A program made the position numbers and the translations under genes. From contig NZ_QNRK01000003.1 in NCBI RefSeq assembly GCF_003315135.1, positions 1-64,000 of the forward strand: a stretch of DNA of 64,000 nucleotides, written 5' to 3'. This DNA comes from Roseiarcus fermentans (GTDB taxonomy: Bacteria > Pseudomonadota > Alphaproteobacteria > Rhizobiales > Beijerinckiaceae). The notes under the pieces were generated by a model. That model was not told the origin of the DNA. It did not search any database and saw only the letters and a list, made by a program, of their open reading frames with translations. Position 1 is the first letter of the stretch; each line of letters opens with the position of its first letter. Positions 1 to 10,063 of this stretch are shown here, piece after piece.

Positions 1-1
1 T

Positions 2-971
2 TCGCTCACGCTGACGCAGACGGCGATCGGAGGGGCCGGCGGGGCGTCCGGGAACAACGGCGGCGCGGGCGGCGCGGCCTCCTCGACCCTGACCGCGCGG
101 CGGTTCGGCGTCGAGTCTCGCCGTGACCACGATCGCGACCGGCGGCGCCGGCGGTTCGCCGCACGGGCCGGGATCGGCCAGTGCAGGCGGAGACGCGAGC
201 GCCAGCAGCGATGCGACCCTGAACGGTCCGGGGAGCGTGTCGTCGACCGCGATCGCGACCGGCGGCGCGCAGGGCGTGCAAGTCATGGTCGAGGGACCTT
301 CCGGCGCCGCGTCCGCGCGCAGCGCGGCGAGCGACGCCGACGGGTCCGTCGCCACCACCGCGCAGTCCCCGGCGGTCGCGTCGTCCCCGAGCAACGGCGC
401 GGCGATCGCCGAAACCCTGGCCGTGGTCGGCGCCGGATCTTCCGCGCTCGCGCCCATCGTCGCCGGGGAGACGATCTCCGACGCCACGCTGACCTCGAAC
501 GGTCCAACAATCGGGGGCGGCGTGATGTCTGCCGGCGCCACCGAGTGCTGCGGCGCCCGGAACTATTCGGACGAGGCGGATTTCACGTTCGCGACCGGAG
601 CGCGAGAACGGCTGTCGCTGACGCTTCTGGACACCATCGCCGCAGGATCGGGGTTCGCCTCCGCGCGCTTCACGGTCACAGTCGACGGGCGCGCGGCGGT
701 CGCCGACAGGTTCACGTCGCTGCGCGCGGCGGAACGCTTCTTTTCCGGCCGTACGCTCGACCTCGGCGTCGTGCGCCGGGGCGGCCGGACGGTCGCCGTG
801 TCGTTCGCGCTCACGCCGGACGCGGACGTGGTCATGCCCGCCGGCGGCTTCGGCTTCGACTACAGCTTGCAGGATCCGGCTGTCCCGGAACCCGCGACCT
901 GGGCGATGCTGCTCATCGGCTTCGCCGGCCTCGGCCGGGCGATGCGATCGAGGAATCGACGTGCAGCGTGA
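2..971 (+). CDS. PEP-CTERM exported protein, 5' end outside window, apparent frameshift
   Basis: The C-terminus reads VPEPATWAMLLIGFAGLG followed by a basic tail. This is the PEP motif, hydrophobic helix and Arg cluster of a PEP-CTERM sorting signal, of the PEPxxWA variety. Such proteins are exported and processed by an exosortase in the inner membrane; a candidate is encoded at 33115. The body is low-complexity Gly/Ala/Ser sequence with GGAGG-type repeats, then a more ordered region from about 540 to 860. From 123 to the stop one frame is open, but the same Gly-rich character (TQTAIGGAGGASGNNGGAGG) continues upstream in the frame beginning at position 2. The two frames join if one base is surplus (or two missing) at about 92-107, in a GCG/CGG run. 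The start codon lies left of the window. The shift may be a sequencing error or a real lesion. Confidence 0.8.
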
Positions 972-978
972 ACAGCGG

Positions 979-1365
979 TCACGCCGGCGCGTGACAGACG
1001 GCCTCGATGTTGTTTCCGTCGCGGTCGAGGACGAAGGCGGCGTAGTAGTTCGGATGATAGTGCGGTCTTAAGCCCGGCGGGCCGTTGTCGCGGCCGCCGG
1101 CGGCGAGCGCCGCGCGATGAAAGGCGTCGACCTCGGCGCGCGTCCCGGCGGCGAAGGCGACGTGCGTTCCGCCCTTCGGCCCGGCGCCGGTTCCGATCCA
1201 GAAGAACGGCTTGTCGGACGCGCCGAAGCCGGCGTGCGCCCCCGCGCCCGTCTCTTCCGCGGTCACGGACATGACGAGCGAGAGGCCGAGCGGCCGCAGC
1301 GCCGCCTCGTAGAACGCCTTCGACGGCTCGAAATCGGCGACGGCAATCCCAATGTGGTCGAGCAC
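979..1365 (-). CDS. VOC (glyoxalase/bleomycin-resistance fold) family protein
   Basis: A 128-residue single-domain protein with the VOC pattern: LDHIGIAVADFEPSKAFYEA at the N-terminus and a DRDGNNIEAVCH C-terminal strand, where the Glu is a usual metal ligand. Family members are metal-dependent lyases, dioxygenases or binding proteins, and the substrate cannot be read from this sequence. I chose the GTG start at 1365 because GAGG lies about 6 bases upstream and the domain begins there; the frame stays open up to 1461. It converges with the PEP-CTERM gene, their stops being 7 bases apart. A specific name such as glyoxalase I is not justified. Confidence 0.75.
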   Translation of the reverse strand: MLDHIGIAVADFEPSKAFYEAALRPLGLSLVMSVTAEETGAGAHAGFGASDKPFFWIGTGAGPKGGTHVAFAAGTRAEVDAFHRAALAAGGRDNGPPGLRPHYHPNYYAAFVLDRDGNNIEAVCHAPA

Positions 1366-1585
1366 GATTGACCTCGTGAAGTCTCCGCTTCCCTGTGGAT
1401 AGGGCCCCGGCGTCGTGTCGGCAAGGGCCGCCGCGCCCGGACCGTCGGACCCATTCCGCAAGACCGCCGGGAACGTCTCTTTCCGCCTCCGTCGGGCGAG
1501 CGCTTAGTCTTGTTGCAGTCGACGGCGTTCTGAGCGAATCTCGCCCGAACGCCGCGTCAGCCCGGCGCCGCGAGGGCCGCAGACC

Positions 1586-2251
1586 ATGAATCCGATCCCC
1601 GCGACCCGCGTCTACGCCGGGCATCACGCGCAGGCGGCGTACGGCCGCTGGGCGCCGATCTACGATCTGATCTTCGACCTGCCGTTCCATCCGGGGCGGC
1701 TGGCGGCGGCGCAAGCCGCGGCGGCCGCGGCGGGGTCCGGGGGTGAAATTCTGGTGATCGGCGTCGGCACCGGGCTCGAGCTGCCGCTGCTGCCGGGCGA
1801 CGTGCGCGTCACCGGCATCGACATCAGCGCGCCGATGCTGCGGGCGGCGCGGACGCGGGTCGAACGCCAGCGGCTCGTCCAGGTGAAGGGCCTGCACGTG
1901 ATGGACGCGGGCGCGCTCGACTTTCCCGACGCCGCCTTCGACGTCGCGCTCGCGCCCTACGTGATGAGCGTCGTTCCCCACCCGGCGCGCGCGCTGGACG
2001 AAGCGTGGCGGGTGCTTCGGCCGCGTGGGACGCTGATCGTCATGAATCATTTCGCCGCCGAACGCGGCCTGCGCAAGGCCGTCGAACGCCGGATGGAGAC
2101 CGCCGCCGCCTGGCTCGGCTGGCATCCGAACTTCCCCTATTCGGCGATCGGCGACTGGATCGCCGCCCGCCCCGACGCGCGGATCGTCGAGCGCTGCGAA
2201 CTGCCGCCGATGCGGCTGTTCACGCTGCTCAGGATCGACAAGGCCGGGTGA
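1586..2251 (+). CDS. pmtA: class I SAM methyltransferase, probable phosphatidylethanolamine N-methyltransferase
   Basis: A 221-residue UbiE-like methyltransferase. Visible are the N-terminal AAYGRWAPIYDLIFDLPFHP segment, SAM motif I (ILVIGVGTGLELPL, about residues 55-68), the acidic motif II (VTGIDISAPML), LDFPDAAFDVALAPYVMSVV and the C-terminal PPMRLFTLLR. This arrangement matches the Rhodobacter-type phosphatidylethanolamine N-methyltransferase, which methylates PE stepwise towards phosphatidylcholine on the cytoplasmic membrane face. The length is normal for that family. It stands alone, converging on the hypothetical gene at 2358. A general UbiE/COQ5-like methyltransferase is the alternative, but the WAPIYD...FTLLR pattern favours Pmt. 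Confidence 0.8.
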   Translation: MNPIPATRVYAGHHAQAAYGRWAPIYDLIFDLPFHPGRLAAAQAAAAAAGSGGEILVIGVGTGLELPLLPGDVRVTGIDISAPMLRAARTRVERQRLVQVKGLHVMDAGALDFPDAAFDVALAPYVMSVVPHPARALDEAWRVLRPRGTLIVMNHFAAERGLRKAVERRMETAAAWLGWHPNFPYSAIGDWIAARPDARIVERCELPPMRLFTLLRIDKAG

Positions 2252-2293
2252 CGGGCGGCCACGACGCGCTCGCAGGTTTGCGCCGACCGCCGA

Positions 2294-2312
2294 GGGCGGC
2301 GAAACGCCGCCC
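2294..2312. terminator. GC hairpin between convergent genes
   Basis: A perfect 8-bp stem (GGGCGGCG / CGCCGCCC) with an AAA loop lies in the 106-bp gap between convergent pmtA and the gene at 2358. There is no T-run on either side, so it may only partly terminate transcription. Its placement between convergent genes is the main argument. Confidence 0.35.
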
Positions 2313-2357
2313 CTCCCATTGTCCGCGAGTTCGGTTGGGCGGACCGGCGAAATCCGC

Positions 2358-3056
2358 TCAGTCCGCCTCGCCGGACAGGGACGCGTCGCCGGCGCGATCG
2401 GGCGCGGCGCGGCGGCGGGCGTGCTTCCTCGGGTAGATCCGCAGTCTGCCGATGTCGAAGGGAGCGACGGACCAGCCATGGACGGCCGCGTGATAGGCGG
2501 CCTCGTCGGTCGGGCGGCCGTCCTGCGCGGCGGCGAGGAACCGGCGGCGGAACCAGATCTTCATGACGAGGTCGTCGACCGACTCGATGCAGTCCGAAAT
2601 GGCGACGCACAGATCGTCGATGTCGGCCTTCCCCATCGCCACCGTTCGCAGTTCCGCCGTCCCGCCCGCGCTCTTGCGCGTCGCGGTCTTGAAGTGCCCC
2701 TGAACGTCGCGCGCCGGGTCGACGTAGAAAAAGCAGTGCACGACATCGTTGCGCGCCTCGCGGATGGCGTCGAACAGGACCCCGGTTTGCACCGCCTGCG
2801 CCGTCAGCGACTTGTCCGGCCACGGCCGGACCTCCTGTCTCAGGAGGTTCATGAACAGCTTGACCAGCGAGACGTTGCCGAGCGTCGAGAGCACCAGTTC
2901 GCCGACGTCCTGGTCCCAACCGGCCGTCACCCAGACCAGCGAGGCGAACTTTCGCTCCAGCGCGTTCCAGCCGAAGTTGATGAAGCCGATGCTGGCCAGG
3001 TGTTCGTCGTCGAGGCCTGTCCACTGGCGTCTCGCCATCGGCGTATTGATGAACAA
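2358..3056 (-). CDS. hypothetical protein with HEPN-like RX4H motif
   Basis: A 232-residue soluble protein that I do not recognise. It has a helical N-terminal half (WNALERKFASLVWVTAGW), then FDAIREARNDVVHCFF at about residues 95-110. The RNDVVH piece has the spacing of the RX4-6H motif of HEPN-fold RNases, and the preceding helix with LERKFASL also suits HEPN-like proteins. The C-terminus is Arg-rich and probably disordered. The frame starts at a TTG (3056) with GGAAAGAG upstream; the ATG at 3038 is the alternative. No toxin-antitoxin partner is adjacent, because rsmA starts a separate gene chain 72 bases away. The HEPN assignment is inference from a short motif. Confidence 0.55.
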   Translation of the reverse strand: MFINTPMARRQWTGLDDEHLASIGFINFGWNALERKFASLVWVTAGWDQDVGELVLSTLGNVSLVKLFMNLLRQEVRPWPDKSLTAQAVQTGVLFDAIREARNDVVHCFFYVDPARDVQGHFKTATRKSAGGTAELRTVAMGKADIDDLCVAISDCIESVDDLVMKIWFRRRFLAAAQDGRPTDEAAYHAAVHGWSVAPFDIGRLRIYPRKHARRRAAPDRAGDASLSGEAD

Positions 3057-3128
3057 GGGGGGCTCTTTCCTCGGTCGCAGGGGCGCGCGCGCCCCGCCGA
3101 TCGGGGCGCCCGCGACGCCGTCCCCATC

Positions 3129-4010
3129 TTAAGCCGGTCTGCGCTCGCGCGCGACCGCCCGGGCGAGCCGGACGAAGCCGGCGATGTCGACGTCTTCCGC
3201 GCGCCGGGTGGGGTCGATACCCGCTTCCCCGAGCAGGGCCGCGGCGTCGAGACCCCGCGAGGCCGCGATCCCCTTCAAGGCCTGGCGCAGCATCTTGCGC
3301 CGCTGCCCGAACGCGGCCTGGGTCGCCGCGCTCAGCGCGCCCGCGTCGCAGGGGTCGGGCGAAGCCCGCGGAACCAGTTCGACGACGCTCGAGACGACCT
3401 TCGGCGGCGGGGTGAAGGCGGAGGGCTGCACGTCGAACAGGATGCGCGTCTCGGCGCGCCATCGGCTGAGCACGGCGAGGCGGCCGTAGTCGGCGCGTTC
3501 GGCCGGGGTGGCGACGATGCGCAACGCCACCTCGCGCTGGAACATCAGGGTGAGCCGGTCGAAGAAGGGCGGCCACGGCTCGGATTCCAGCCATCCCGTC
3601 AGGAGGCGCGTGCCGATGTTGTAGGGCAGGTTGGCGCAGATCCGGATCGGCGCGCCGCCGGCCCGTTCGATCAGCGCCTCGGGCGGCACGGCGAGCGCGT
3701 CGGCGGCGATGACCTCGAGGCGGCCGGGCCAGCGGGCGGCGATCTCCGCCAGCGCCGGCGCCGCGCGCGCGTCGCGTTCGATCGCGATCACCTTCCGCGC
3801 GCCTTCGGACAGCAGCGCCCGGGTGAGCCCGCCGGGGCCCGGCCCGACCTCGACGACGACGACGCCGTCGAGCGGACCGGCGGCGCGGGCGATCCGGCCC
3901 GTCAGATTGAGGTCGAACAGGAAATTCTGCCCGAGCGACTTTTTCGCGTCGAGCCCGCAGCGGGCCACCACCTCGCGCAGCGGCGGCAGCCCGTCGGGGG
4001 CGAGCGTCAT
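3129..4010 (-). CDS. rsmA: 16S rRNA (adenine1518/1519-N6)-dimethyltransferase
   Basis: A 293-residue KsgA/RsmA enzyme, which dimethylates two adjacent adenines in the 3'-terminal helix of 16S rRNA late in 30S assembly. The N-terminal KKSLGQNFL signature is followed by SAM motif [12 protein letters not shown], the AIERD acidic motif, and the catalytic NLPYNI motif IV near residue 115. The C-terminal helical domain contains [14 protein letters not shown], typical of the family. The start at 4010 is fixed by the ATGA overlap with the end of pdxA, so the two are translationally coupled. It is the last gene of the lptF-lptG-lptD-pdxA-rsmA chain. Confidence 0.96.
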   Translation of the reverse strand: MTLAPDGLPPLREVVARCGLDAKKSLGQNFLFDLNLTGRIARAAGPLDGVVVVEVGPGPGGLTRALLSEGARKVIAIERDARAAPALAEIAARWPGRLEVIAADALAVPPEALIERAGGAPIRICANLPYNIGTRLLTGWLESEPWPPFFDRLTLMFQREVALRIVATPAERADYGRLAVLSRWRAETRILFDVQPSAFTPPPKVVSSVVELVPRASPDPCDAGALSAATQAAFGQRRKMLRQALKGIAASRGLDAAALLGEAGIDPTRRAEDVDIAGFVRLARAVARERRPA

Positions 4011-5008
4011 CGGGTCAGCCGGTCGGCGAGGCGAAGGGCGGCGATCAGGCTGGTCGGATTGGCGACGCCGCGGCCGGCGATGTCGAAGGCCGTGCCGTGG
4101 TCGGGCGAAGTGCGGACGAAGGGCAGGCCGAGCGTCACGTTGACGCCCTCGTCGAAGGCCAGCGTCTTCGCCGGGATCAGGCCCTGATCGTGGTACATCG
4201 TCAGGGCGACGTCGTAGCGCGCCCGCGCCGCGGCGTGGAACATCGTGTCGGCCGGAAGCGGCCCGGCGACGTCCAGGCCCTCGGCGCGCAGGATCTCGAG
4301 CGCGGGCGCGATGATGGTGATCTCCTCGCGGCCCATCGCGCCCCCCTCGCCGGCGTGCGGATTGAGGCCGGCGACCGCGAGGCGGGGACGGGCGACGCCG
4401 AATCGCGCCTTGAGGTCGCGCGCGACGATTCTGGCGGTCGCCACGATCAGCTCCCGGGTGAGCGCTTTCGGCGCTTCCGCGAGCGCCACATGGATGGTGA
4501 CGGGCACGACCGCGAGCGCCTCGGACCAGATCATCATCACCGGGAAGACGGTCTCGCCCCAGGCGGCGGCGGCGAGCGCGCCCAGATATTCGGTGTGTCC
4601 GGGAAAGCGGAACCCGGCCTCGTAGAGCGTCGCCTTGGCGATCGGGTTGGTCACGACTGCGCGGGCGTCGCCCGCGCGGGTCGCCGCGACCGCGCGCTCG
4701 ATCGATTCGAGGGTCGCGGCGGCGTTGCCGGCGGCCGGGCGGCCGGGCTCGGCCGCGACCGCAGCCTCGAGCGGGACGACGGGAAGGCCGCGCTCGAAGG
4801 CCGAGGCGGCGCCGGCGGGGTCGGTTTCGACGATGGCGATGTCCCACCCCAGCCGGCCGGCGATGGCGGCGAGATGAGCGGGCGCGGCCAGAACGAAGAA
4901 CGGCGGACCGCCTTCCTTTCGCAGCCGCCACGCCGCGAGCGCCAACTCCGGCCCGATCCCGGCCGGGTCGCCCATCGTCATCGCCAGCGGCGGAAGTCGG
5001 CCTGTCAT
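4007..5008 (-). CDS. pdxA: 4-hydroxythreonine-4-phosphate dehydrogenase
   Basis: PdxA, 333 residues (E. coli about 329), oxidises 4-phosphohydroxy-L-threonine in the DXP-dependent vitamin B6 pathway. It carries the N-terminal [10 protein letters not shown] signature and the three metal-binding His contexts: [19 protein letters not shown] and [15 protein letters not shown] chose the ATG at 5008, which has GGAAA upstream and places the conserved N-terminus correctly. Another in-frame ATG at 5041 overlaps the lptD stop (TAATG) and would add 11 residues. In many proteobacteria surA lies between lptD and pdxA; here it does not. Confidence 0.96.
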   Translation of the reverse strand: MTGRLPPLAMTMGDPAGIGPELALAAWRLRKEGGPPFFVLAAPAHLAAIAGRLGWDIAIVETDPAGAASAFERGLPVVPLEAAVAAEPGRPAAGNAAATLESIERAVAATRAGDARAVVTNPIAKATLYEAGFRFPGHTEYLGALAAAAWGETVFPVMMIWSEALAVVPVTIHVALAEAPKALTRELIVATARIVARDLKARFGVARPRLAVAGLNPHAGEGGAMGREEITIIAPALEILRAEGLDVAGPLPADTMFHAAARARYDVALTMYHDQGLIPAKTLAFDEGVNVTLGLPFVRTSPDHGTAFDIAGRGVANPTSLIAALRLADRLTR

Positions 5009-5040
5009 GACGGCTTTTCCGGAAACGAGAGCGCCCGCCA

Positions 5041-7626
5041 TTACAGGCCGACGTTGCCCCGGAGGTCGCCGAGCGTGCGCAGGACGAGCTGGAACATGAG
5101 GGTCTGGTTGCGCGTCGCGGGAAGGGTGGTGAGCGGGCCGCCGGCGTATTCGGTGAAGGCGGCCGGCGCGCTGAGACTCGCGGAATAGCGGACCGTCAGC
5201 GTGGTGCACTCGTCCTTGTAGCCGAAACCCAGCGAATAGCCGATGGGATAGAAGACCGGGGTCTCCTGTCCGGGAACGTCGTAATAGTGTCGCGACATGT
5301 CGAGCACCAGCGACCCGTCGATCGTCCACCGGTCCTGGAGCTTGTAGGAGGCGCTGCCGGTCAGGCCCTCGCGCGGGTACGCCCACCCCAGCGCCGGCTG
5401 GGCCGCATAGAGCGCGTAGTCGACGCTGCCGGTCACGCCGGCGATCGTGGCCTTGGCGATGGCGTCGAACCGGTCGAGCTGGAAGGTCGTGCTGTCGAAC
5501 TGCTGCTTGCTCAGAAACGACACCGGCGCCGACGTCGGCTGGATCATCTCGCCGGCGACGAAGTTCGAGAACGTCTTGTCGAGGCCCGAGTTCATGCCGG
5601 TGTTGGCCATGTCGTAGAGCGTATACGAGTTCTGGCCCGCGACCTGGATCGATTCGCCGGCGACGATGTTGGCGTGGCCGCCGTTGGCGAAATTGGCGGT
5701 GTACTGGAGTCCGTAATTGAACCGCGTCCCGCCCTCGATGCGGTCGTAGCCGGAGAACTTGTTCCACGCGAACAGGTTCGTTTCGTCGAACACGAGGCTC
5801 TGCGAGTCTTCGTTCGGCTGGATCCTCGGCATGACCTCGCTCGGACGGACGATGAACTGCCCGATCGGCGTGATCGTCTGCGAGCCGAAAACGTTGGTGA
5901 GCGCGAACGGATATTGGTACTCGAGCCCGAAGCCCGCCATGCCGCGGGCGAAGGCGCCCTGGCCGCCGCCCGAGAAAAACGCCGCCTGACTGGAATTGGC
6001 GACCGTGCTCACGCCGAGCGAACTCGCGTAGGTGATCGAGCCGGTCTCGTTCAGCTCCGTCGCTTCGCCATCCACCCTTGCGAAGACGAACGGCTTCCAG
6101 ACTTCGCCGATCGGGTCGATATAGCTGCGTTGCCAGGACACCTGCCCGGATGCGCGGGTGTAGTCGCCGGCGATGCTGCGCAGCATGCACGCGCCCGGAT
6201 AGTACGTGTTCACGTACTTGTTGCCGACGGTGGTCTCGCAAACATTGTACAGATGGTAGGCGTTATCAAACGTCTGCAATCCGGTCGACTGGAACGCGGC
6301 GTTGCTTTGCGTGATGTTGGCGATGTTGACGTCGACCGTCGCCGCGCCGCCGATCCCATTGGTGCGGTCGGCGGGAAGCCCGAACACGCGATTGTAGTCG
6401 AGCACCGGCACGGCCTGCGGAAGGGTCCGATTGTCGTCGTTCGCCGTGGTGCCCTGGAAGTGATAGGCGCTGAGATCGAAGAAGCTGTGGTCGGCCTGGC
6501 CGCGAAGATAGGCCGACGAGACGATGTCCTGGAAGTAATAATTACTGAAGTCGATGCCCTGGAGCTTGTAGTCGTTGGCGAAGAACTTGTCCGACATCCA
6601 GGCGACGTTCCAGCCGAACTGCCAGTTCTGGTTGAGGAAGACATTGCCCTTGGTCTCGATCGAGCCGCGCTCCTTCTGGTCGCCGGCGCCGTAAGGCGAG
6701 GGCGAGAAAGCGTTCGGTTGCTGCTCGTCGATTCCGACCACCTTGACGCTGTACTGGCCGTTGTCCAGCCGCTGACGCCAGTCGACCTCGCCCAGCACAC
6801 CCTGTCTCGACAGGTAGGTCGGAATGATGGTCAGATCGTAGTTGGGCGCGAGGTTGATGAAATAGGGAATGCTGATTCCGTAGCCCAGCGACGCCCCCGA
6901 GACGAACTGCGGCGCGAGCACGCCGGTCTGCTTGTTGACGGTCGAGTCGGGGGACGAGAAATAGGGCATGTAGAAGACCGGAAAGCCCCACACCAACATC
7001 TGGGCGCCTTCATAATAGACTGTGTGGGTCTCCTGGTTCTCGATGATCTTCGTCGCCCGCACCTGCCAGAACGGCGGCCGCTCGGGGTGATCCTTGCAGG
7101 GCTCGCAGGCGGTGTAGCTTCCCTTTTCCAGCACGGTCACGGCGCCGTTCACCCGCTCGCCGCGCGGCGAGGTGAAGCGGGTCTTGTCGGCGGTCAGCGC
7201 CTGCACGCTGTCGATGAAGCCGTCGCGGAAATTCTCGCTGAGCTCGAATCGCTTGCCGTAGACGACGTCGCCGTGCTCGTCGGTCATCTTGGCGTGACCT
7301 TCCGCGTAAACGTGTTTGGTCGAGCGGGTGTAGACGACCCGGTCGGCCTGCAGGATCCGGCCCTGATAGAACAGCTGGACCGAGCCCTGGGCGGTCACGG
7401 TGTCCTTGTCCTTGTCGTAGATGAGCTCGTCGGCGTCGATGACCAGCTTGTCGGCCGGCTTGACCGCCGCGGCCGGCGGCGGCGCGGCCTGGGCGGCGCG
7501 CGCGGGAGCCTGCGGGCAGAGGCACGAGATCGCAAGCGCCAGCGCAAACATCGCCGCCGCCAGGACCCTGATCCGCCAAGGCCGGCGCTGTCTGCGTTCA
7601 GCGGAGGAGCTGACGGCGAATCCCAT
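5041..7626 (-). CDS. lptD: LPS-assembly protein LptD
   Basis: An 861-residue outer-membrane beta-barrel that inserts LPS into the outer leaflet. A signal peptide (hydrophobic run ending around PARAAQA, about residue 45) leads into an OstA/LptA-like jellyroll ([20 protein letters not shown]...), a CEPC cysteine pair near residue 180, then the LptD barrel rich in aromatic and Tyr/Asn strands to the C-terminal LRGNVGL. The start at 7626 has GAGG 8 bases upstream and overlaps the lptG stop as TGATG. The frame remains open upstream, but that part lies inside lptG. Long compared with E. coli LptD (784), as is usual in alphaproteobacteria. Confidence 0.95.
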   Translation of the reverse strand: MGFAVSSSAERRQRRPWRIRVLAAAMFALALAISCLCPQAPARAAQAAPPPAAAVKPADKLVIDADELIYDKDKDTVTAQGSVQLFYQGRILQADRVVYTRSTKHVYAEGHAKMTDEHGDVVYGKRFELSENFRDGFIDSVQALTADKTRFTSPRGERVNGAVTVLEKGSYTACEPCKDHPERPPFWQVRATKIIENQETHTVYYEGAQMLVWGFPVFYMPYFSSPDSTVNKQTGVLAPQFVSGASLGYGISIPYFINLAPNYDLTIIPTYLSRQGVLGEVDWRQRLDNGQYSVKVVGIDEQQPNAFSPSPYGAGDQKERGSIETKGNVFLNQNWQFGWNVAWMSDKFFANDYKLQGIDFSNYYFQDIVSSAYLRGQADHSFFDLSAYHFQGTTANDDNRTLPQAVPVLDYNRVFGLPADRTNGIGGAATVDVNIANITQSNAAFQSTGLQTFDNAYHLYNVCETTVGNKYVNTYYPGACMLRSIAGDYTRASGQVSWQRSYIDPIGEVWKPFVFARVDGEATELNETGSITYASSLGVSTVANSSQAAFFSGGGQGAFARGMAGFGLEYQYPFALTNVFGSQTITPIGQFIVRPSEVMPRIQPNEDSQSLVFDETNLFAWNKFSGYDRIEGGTRFNYGLQYTANFANGGHANIVAGESIQVAGQNSYTLYDMANTGMNSGLDKTFSNFVAGEMIQPTSAPVSFLSKQQFDSTTFQLDRFDAIAKATIAGVTGSVDYALYAAQPALGWAYPREGLTGSASYKLQDRWTIDGSLVLDMSRHYYDVPGQETPVFYPIGYSLGFGYKDECTTLTVRYSASLSAPAAFTEYAGGPLTTLPATRNQTLMFQLVLRTLGDLRGNVGL

Positions 7627-8705
7627 CAACCATCCTCTTGGTTCAGCAAAACGTAGACGCCAAACAAGCACCCAACGAGCCCCGGCAACCAACCCGCCGC
7701 GACCGCGCTGATGAAGCCGGCCTCGCCGAGATCGTTGATGACTTTGGTGGCCACATAAAGCACGAACCCCGCCGCGACGCCACCCGAAACCATAACCTCC
7801 ACGCCGCCCATTCGGAAGAATCTTAACGAAAAGCAAGCGGCCACCAGAACCATCGCCGCAAGCAGCAGCGGGCGCGCGAGAAGTTCCTGAAATTTCAGGC
7901 GGTAAGCAGTCGGATCGAGGCCCGCCCGGGCCGTCTGCTCGGCCAGGCCGGGCAGCGTCCAGAACGACACGGTCTCGGGCGCGACGAACGCCTGGGCCAT
8001 CTCGCGGCGGTTCAGGCTGGTGGCGAGCAGGTAGGTCGAGACCGGCAGGGTCTCGAAGCCCGGCGTGACGACCTTGGCGTCGTGCAACTCCCAGTATCCG
8101 TCGCGCAAGTCTCCCGAAGCGGCGTCGACCCGTTCGACGAAGTTCCCCTTGTCGTCGAAATTGAAGATCTCGAGCCCGGTCAGGCGGGTCCCGTCGGCCT
8201 CCTTGCTGCGCGCGTGGAGGATCGCCTGACCGTCCACGCTCTTCTGCCTGAGCCAGATGTCGCCCCACGGGTTGGCGCGCCCGCCGAACACGCTGGTCTC
8301 GATTTCGTCCGACCTCTGCTTCATCCACGCCGAGGCCGGGTTGTAGAGCGCGACCGACACGGCGCCGATCAGCGCCACGACCGCGATCGGGGGCGCGAGA
8401 ATCTGCCAGACCGAGACGCCGGCGGCGCGGGCGACGACCAGTTCGAGCTTTCGCGAAAGGTTGAGAAACGCGATCATCGAGCCGAACAGCACGGCGAACG
8501 GCAGCGCCTGCTCGGCGACCGTCGGGGTGCGCATGAAGGACAGCGCCGCCAACAGCGGGGCGGTCGCCTTCTGGGCGTCGCCCGACCGGCGCAGCATCTC
8601 GACCAGATCGACGGCGTAGATGAGCGCGAACACGAAGCCGAACGACGCCAGCACCGTGCGGGCGAACCGGCCGGCGAGATAGAGCGACAGCGTGCGGCCG
8701 ATCAT
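7626..8705 (-). CDS. lptG: LPS export ABC transporter permease LptG
   Basis: A 359-residue YjgP/YjgQ-family permease. TM helices 1-3 lie at the N-terminus (LYLAGRFARTVLASFGFVFA...), a periplasmic beta-jellyroll spans roughly residues 130-260, and three further TM helices lie near the C-terminus (LLLAAMVLVAACFSLRFF...). With LptF and LptB it extracts LPS from the inner membrane and passes it to LptC. LptB and LptC are not in this window. Its start overlaps the lptF stop (ATGA) and its stop overlaps the lptD start (TGATG), so lptF-lptG-lptD are translationally coupled. Confidence 0.94.
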   Translation of the reverse strand: MIGRTLSLYLAGRFARTVLASFGFVFALIYAVDLVEMLRRSGDAQKATAPLLAALSFMRTPTVAEQALPFAVLFGSMIAFLNLSRKLELVVARAAGVSVWQILAPPIAVVALIGAVSVALYNPASAWMKQRSDEIETSVFGGRANPWGDIWLRQKSVDGQAILHARSKEADGTRLTGLEIFNFDDKGNFVERVDAASGDLRDGYWELHDAKVVTPGFETLPVSTYLLATSLNRREMAQAFVAPETVSFWTLPGLAEQTARAGLDPTAYRLKFQELLARPLLLAAMVLVAACFSLRFFRMGGVEVMVSGGVAAGFVLYVATKVINDLGEAGFISAVAAGWLPGLVGCLFGVYVLLNQEDG

Positions 8706-9823
8706 GCCGGCCTCGTCGCCGCGCGGCGGGCGGCGTGCGCCAGGAACAGCGGCTGGCGGAAGATCATCGCCAGCGCGCCGAGGGTCGCCGCGAGCGGGAT
8801 CAGCCAGACGAAGATCGCGGCCGACGGGACGCCCACCGTCAGCGTCGTCGCGGCGATGCCCAGTCCGCGAATGGCCACGAACGCCAAGACCGCGCCGCCG
8901 ATCGCCAGTCCCCTCCCCTGGCGGGTGGTCCGCGCTTCGCCGAGCGCGGCGAAGGCGACGAGTCCGGCCACCAGCGCATAGAGCGGGCTCGCCAGGCGAT
9001 CGAGCAATTCGCTGCGGATGTGTCCCGCCATCGCCGCGTCGGCGCGGTCGGCGGCGGTCGGCAGCATCAGGTCGACGGTGCTGCGCTCGCGCGGGCGCTT
9101 GACCGCCGCCACCGCCTGGGAGAACTGGTTGAGGTCGATGGTGTAGTCGTCGAAGGTCACCATGGCGGAATCGCCAGCCGCCTGCGGGCGGAGCAGGACG
9201 CCCTTGGACAGCTGCAGATAGCTCGAGCCGTCCTTCTCCAGCGTCTTGCCCGCCTCCGCAATGTAGGTCGACACGTGCTCCGGGTCGCGCCGGTCCTGCA
9301 TGAACACGCCGCGCAGGGCGCCGTCGGGGGTGCGCTCGCGATAATGGAACACGAACCCGACCGTCAGGTCGTTGAAGGCGCCGGGGCGGGCGAAATTCGA
9401 GATGAAGTCGGCGCGGATGTAGGTGGTCAGGTTCTCCATCTGCCCGAAGCTCCAGGGAAGAACCTGGACGGTGATCGCCGCCACGCCGGCGAACACCGCG
9501 ATCGACAGGGCGAGCGTCGGCCGCAGGAGGCGGGCCGGAGACACGCCGGCGGCCGCCATCACCACCAGCTCGCTGTCGCCGTTGAGCTTGTTGAACGTGT
9601 AGAGAATGCCGGCGAACAGCGCGACCGGCGCGATGACCGCGATCAGCGAGGGCAGCGCGAGCCCGGTCATCAGCAAAAAGATGAGGATCGTCTGCCCCTT
9701 GCTGGTCAGGAGGTCGATCTGGCGCAAGGCCTGCGTGATCCAGATGACGCCGGTCAGCACGACGAGCCCGGTCAGGAACGCCGTCGTCGCGGTTCTCAGA
9801 ACGTAGCGCTCGATTCGACTCAT
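8702..9823 (-). CDS. lptF: LPS export ABC transporter permease LptF
   Basis: A 373-residue YjgP/YjgQ-family permease with the expected 3 TM, jellyroll, 3 TM layout. It opens with MSRIERYVLRTATTAFL; the conserved VMAAAGVS coupling segment follows the second and third helices; the periplasmic part includes FVFHYRERTPDGALRGVFM. It pairs with LptG in the LptB2FG extractor. First gene of the minus-strand chain down to rsmA; the 240-bp gap to divergent pepA should hold promoters for both directions. Confidence 0.94.
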   Translation of the reverse strand: MSRIERYVLRTATTAFLTGLVVLTGVIWITQALRQIDLLTSKGQTILIFLLMTGLALPSLIAVIAPVALFAGILYTFNKLNGDSELVVMAAAGVSPARLLRPTLALSIAVFAGVAAITVQVLPWSFGQMENLTTYIRADFISNFARPGAFNDLTVGFVFHYRERTPDGALRGVFMQDRRDPEHVSTYIAEAGKTLEKDGSSYLQLSKGVLLRPQAAGDSAMVTFDDYTIDLNQFSQAVAAVKRPRERSTVDLMLPTAADRADAAMAGHIRSELLDRLASPLYALVAGLVAFAALGEARTTRQGRGLAIGGAVLAFVAIRGLGIAATTLTVGVPSAAIFVWLIPLAATLGALAMIFRQPLFLAHAARRAATRPA

Positions 9824-9967
9824 CCCGGCCTGTTCCTGCGCGGCGCGCGCGCCAGGGCCCGCCCGCCCGGTCGAGCCGCCTAGCCCGGCCGCGCCGCCGA
9901 GGCAAGCCGCCTTTCGATTCCTTGCCCGGGACGGGGGGGTCGAATGCCGGGAAATAACGGCATTGTG

Positions 9968-9997
9968 TTGACGTGCCGGGCGTCCCCCCGATATCTC
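9968..9997 (+). promoter_or_regulatory. candidate sigma70-type promoter for pepA
   Basis: TTGACG (9968-9973) and TATCTC (9992-9997) are separated by 18 bases in the pepA/lptF divergent gap, giving a leader of about 60 bases before the pepA ATG. The -35 is close to consensus and the -10 is weak. Assigned by eye only. Confidence 0.35.
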
Positions 9998-10063
9998 GGA
10001 ACGCCGGGCTCCTCGCGACGGGCGAGGCGTGGTTGCGTTTGGGACACGAGGAATGCGTTGGAA

